8,360 nt of DNA from DATJXG01 sp035500455 (lineage in GTDB: Bacteria; Acidobacteriota; Terriglobia; Terriglobales; Acidobacteriaceae), in the NCBI GenBank assembly GCA_035500455.1, contig DATJXG010000414.1, positions 1 through 8,360 of the forward strand, read 5' to 3'. The position numbers and the translations under genes are program-made. Of this stretch, positions 6,644-8,360 are shown piece after piece (position 1 is the stretch's first letter; each line of letters opens with the position of its first letter). The notes under the pieces were generated by a model that saw only the letters and a list, made by a program, of their open reading frames with translations, did not search any database and was not told the origin of the DNA.

Positions 6644-6697
6644 GAAGGAATTGTTGAACTATGACTTCAATTGTTTGCTGAAACCCAAAAGCCTTGT

Positions 6698-6780
6698 CAT
6701 TCCGAGCGCCGTTTTTTGGCGCGAGGAATCTGCAGTGTCAGACCGACGCGAAATGCAGATTCCTCGCTTCGCTCGGAATG
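6698..6780. repeat. Long palindromic REP/MITE-like element between trpB and trpA
   Basis: An 83-base imperfect palindrome. CATTCCGAGC (6698-6707) pairs exactly with GCTCGGAATG (6771-6780), and GCGAGGAATCTGCA (6721-6734) pairs exactly with TGCAGATTCCTCGC (6754-6767), around a 19-base loop. The two stem blocks are separated by 13 bases on the left (GCCGTTTTTTGGC, itself a mini-palindrome) and only TTC on the right. From memory, palindromes of this CATTCCGAGCGAAGCGAGGAATC type are dispersed in intergenic DNA of Acidobacteriota and some other phyla; I could not check copy number. No transposase is present, so any mobility would be non-autonomous. No U-tract follows it on the minus strand, so it is not a classical terminator. 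Confidence 0.85.
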
Positions 6781-6809
6781 GCAGCCAGTGTGGTTCAAAA
6801 GAAGTCCGT

Positions 6810-8048
6810 TTAGCTCTCGAGCTTAAGGTTCTCCCGCATAATGCCGATGTCTTTGTCGCCGCGCCCGGAGACATTCACCATCAGTATCTCGGACTTCTTC
6901 ATCCTCGGCGCGCGCTTGAGGGCTTCTGCGACCGCGTGTGCTGACTCCAGCGCTGGAATGATTCCCTCGGTCCGAGCCAGCACTGTGGTTGCGTCCAAAG
7001 CTTCGGCGTCAGATGCGGGGACATATTCGGCGCGCCCCTGATCCTTGAGCCATGCGTGCTCGGGGCCGATCGATGGGTAATCCAACCCAGCCGAAACCGA
7101 ATGAGTGAGCGCGATCTGGCCGGCGTCATCCTGCAGCACGTAAGAGTATGTTCCCTGCAGCACGCCCGGCGAGCCGCCGCGAAAGCGGGCGGCGTGGTCG
7201 CCGAGTTGTTCGCCGCGGCCTCCGGCTTCTACGCCGATCAGCTTCACTTTCTTGTCCTTAATAAACTCGTGGAAAATGCCAATCGAGTTGGAGCCCCCAC
7301 CGACGCAGGCAACAATCGCGGCCGGCAGCTTGCCCTCAGCTTTCAGAATCTGGGCGCGCGCTTCACGGCCGATCACTTTATGGAAGTCGCGCACCATAGT
7401 GGGATAGGGGTGCGCTCCCAGCACACTGCCTAACAGATAATGCGTCGTCCGGACGTTGGTGACCCAGTCACGCATGGCTTCGTTGATGGCATCTTTCAAA
7501 GTGCGCGAGCCGGAATTCACCCCGCGCACCTCTGCGCCCAGCAACCTCATGCGGAAAACGTTGAGTTCCTGGCGGCGCATGTCTTCGGTGCCCATGTACA
7601 CCACGCACTCGAAGCCGAGCAGCGCGCAAACCGTCGCCGTGGCCACTCCGTGCTGGCCGGCGCCGGTTTCTGCGATGACGCGGTGCTTGCCCATGCGTTC
7701 CACCAGCAATCCCTGGCCCAGGCAGTTGTTGATCTTGTGCGCGCCGGTGTGCAGCAGGTCTTCGCGCTTGAGATAAATCTTCGCGCCTCCCAGTTTCTGA
7801 GTAAGGCGGCGGGCAAAGAACAGCGGCGTCGGCCGGCCAGCGTAGGTGTGCAGCAGTTCGTTGAGTCGCCGCCGGAATTTGGGATCACGCCTGGCTTTTT
7901 CGTAGGCCTGCTCCAGTTCTTCGAGCGCGGCCATCAGAGTTTCGGGAACATAGCGCCCGCCATACACGCCAAAGCGGCCGGGCCCGGGTTTCACATCCTG
8001 GGTCGTCTTCCCCGCGCTGCGGCTGCGTACGACGGTTGCGGTAGCCAT
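6810..8048 (-). CDS. trpB: Tryptophan synthase beta subunit (TrpB1 type)
   Basis: PLP enzyme that joins indole from TrpA with serine to form tryptophan, in the cytoplasm. 412 residues, with an N-terminal extension of about 18 residues relative to E. coli. The PLP Schiff-base lysine is K105 in HTGAHKINN, and the catalytic Glu is E127 in AETGAGQHG; both sit 18 positions later than K87 and E109 of E. coli. The phosphate-binding glycine loop is CVGGGSNSIG, and the C-terminal VNVSGRGDKD holds the serine (S394) near the pyridine nitrogen. The COMM-type communication region and full length indicate TrpB1, the form that pairs with TrpA, rather than TrpB2. ATG at 8048 begins 2 bases after the trpF TGA; with only weak Shine-Dalgarno complementarity, translation is probably coupled to trpF. 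The downstream trpA is separated by a palindromic repeat. Confidence 0.99.
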   Translation of the reverse strand: MATATVVRSRSAGKTTQDVKPGPGRFGVYGGRYVPETLMAALEELEQAYEKARRDPKFRRRLNELLHTYAGRPTPLFFARRLTQKLGGAKIYLKREDLLHTGAHKINNCLGQGLLVERMGKHRVIAETGAGQHGVATATVCALLGFECVVYMGTEDMRRQELNVFRMRLLGAEVRGVNSGSRTLKDAINEAMRDWVTNVRTTHYLLGSVLGAHPYPTMVRDFHKVIGREARAQILKAEGKLPAAIVACVGGGSNSIGIFHEFIKDKKVKLIGVEAGGRGEQLGDHAARFRGGSPGVLQGTYSYVLQDDAGQIALTHSVSAGLDYPSIGPEHAWLKDQGRAEYVPASDAEALDATTVLARTEGIIPALESAHAVAEALKRAPRMKKSEILMVNVSGRGDKDIGIMRENLKLES

Positions 8049-8050
8049 GG

Positions 8051-8360
8051 TCAGTTGTTCTCGGTTTCACGCACGGCTTGAATGAACGCGCGAATTTTAT
8101 CGTGATCTTTTTTTCCAGGGGATGCTTCCACGCCCGAGGAAACGTCCACGCCCCAGGGCTTCAGTATACGGATTGCCTCGCCTACGTTTTGCGGATTCAG
8201 CCCTCCCGCCACGATCACACGCCCCAAGCCAGCAATCAGTTCCGCGCGCGGCCTGGCCGCGTTCCAGTCAAAGGTCATCCCGGTCCCACCCAACTTTACA
8301 GGAGAGCTGGAGTCCAAAAGAAAAGCATGCACGGATTCAGGATGCCACATCATGACCCAG
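8051..8360 (-). CDS. trpF: Phosphoribosylanthranilate isomerase, C-terminal half (5' end missing)
   Basis: Catalyses the Amadori rearrangement of N-(5'-phosphoribosyl)anthranilate to CdRP, the third step of the tryptophan branch. 102 residues are visible, about half of the usual 200-odd; the start lies beyond position 8360. The visible part holds FLLDSS, whose Asp is the family's catalytic general acid, then GGTGMTFDW, the phosphate-binding loops VAGGLNPQNVGEAI and GVDVSSGVE, and the closing SPGKKDHDKIRAFI. The catalytic Cys of the N-terminal strand is outside the window. The TGA at 8053-8051 is followed 2 bases later by the trpB ATG, giving a tight trpF-trpB junction. Other trp genes may lie upstream, outside the window. 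Confidence 0.97.
   Translation of the reverse strand, partial: WVMMWHPESVHAFLLDSSSPVKLGGTGMTFDWNAARPRAELIAGLGRVIVAGGLNPQNVGEAIRILKPWGVDVSSGVEASPGKKDHDKIRAFIQAVRETENN

Noticed and set aside
5801..6664. 287-codon open frame on the plus strand
   Set aside because: It is antisense to trpA and runs through the repeat-containing spacer; no motif supports it.
6698..6780. Palindrome as an intrinsic terminator after trpB
   Set aside because: The stem is long, but on the transcribed strand it is followed by GACAAGGCTTTTGGG, with only a four-base T run, and trpA follows directly.
6659..6874. Small minus-strand frame across the trpB-trpA gap
   Set aside because: Its product (FRAKRGI...ALGMT) is the translation of the palindromic repeat plus out-of-frame trpB sequence, a typical spurious call.

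Overview
The window is a GC-rich stretch of bacterial chromosome in which every gene I can support lies on the minus strand, so transcription runs from position 8360 towards 1. It carries core metabolism, translation and cell-wall genes. I see no phage, plasmid, transposase, CRISPR or defence genes. The protein styles (a Thermotoga-type DAHP synthase, a short TrpA with an MPLHFNHKP start, a ProRS of the LGMTEEE subgroup, a bifunctional PBP with a YANWVDLGQRGSF glycosyltransferase variant) and the 'CATTCCGAGCGAAGCGAGGAATCTGC' type palindrome suggest an Acidobacteriota-like soil bacterium. That placement is inference from memory of such genomes, not a search result.

Layout in transcription order: (1) 8360-8051, C-terminal half of trpF, cut by the window edge. 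(2) 8048-6810, trpB, starting 2 bases after the trpF stop. (3) 6809-6644, a spacer holding a long palindromic REP/MITE-like repeat. (4) 6643-5882, trpA. (5) A spacer with a degenerate ACGACYAACGACC inverted repeat. (6) 5770-5438, a stand-alone AroQ-class chorismate mutase. (7) A second spacer with a related inverted repeat. (8) 5329-4310, a type I-beta DAHP synthase with an N-terminal regulatory domain. (9) 4163-2376, proS. (10) 2334-1984, a small membrane-anchored protein of unknown function, preceded by a hairpin that covers its ribosome binding site. (11) 1776-1, a bifunctional class A penicillin-binding protein that runs off the left edge.

Functionally, the DAHP synthase makes the first committed shikimate intermediate. 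Chorismate mutase diverts chorismate to prephenate (Phe/Tyr branch). TrpF, TrpB and TrpA carry out late steps of the Trp branch. The cluster is therefore an aromatic amino acid block followed by a tRNA synthetase and envelope genes. I found no new multi-gene system. The most unusual content is between the genes: the same octamer TTAGTCGT supplies the TAG stop of both trpA and aroQ inside inverted repeats whose other arms lie just before the next gene's start. In addition, a palindrome separates the normally adjacent trpB and trpA, and a near-perfect hairpin sits between proS and the small gene.
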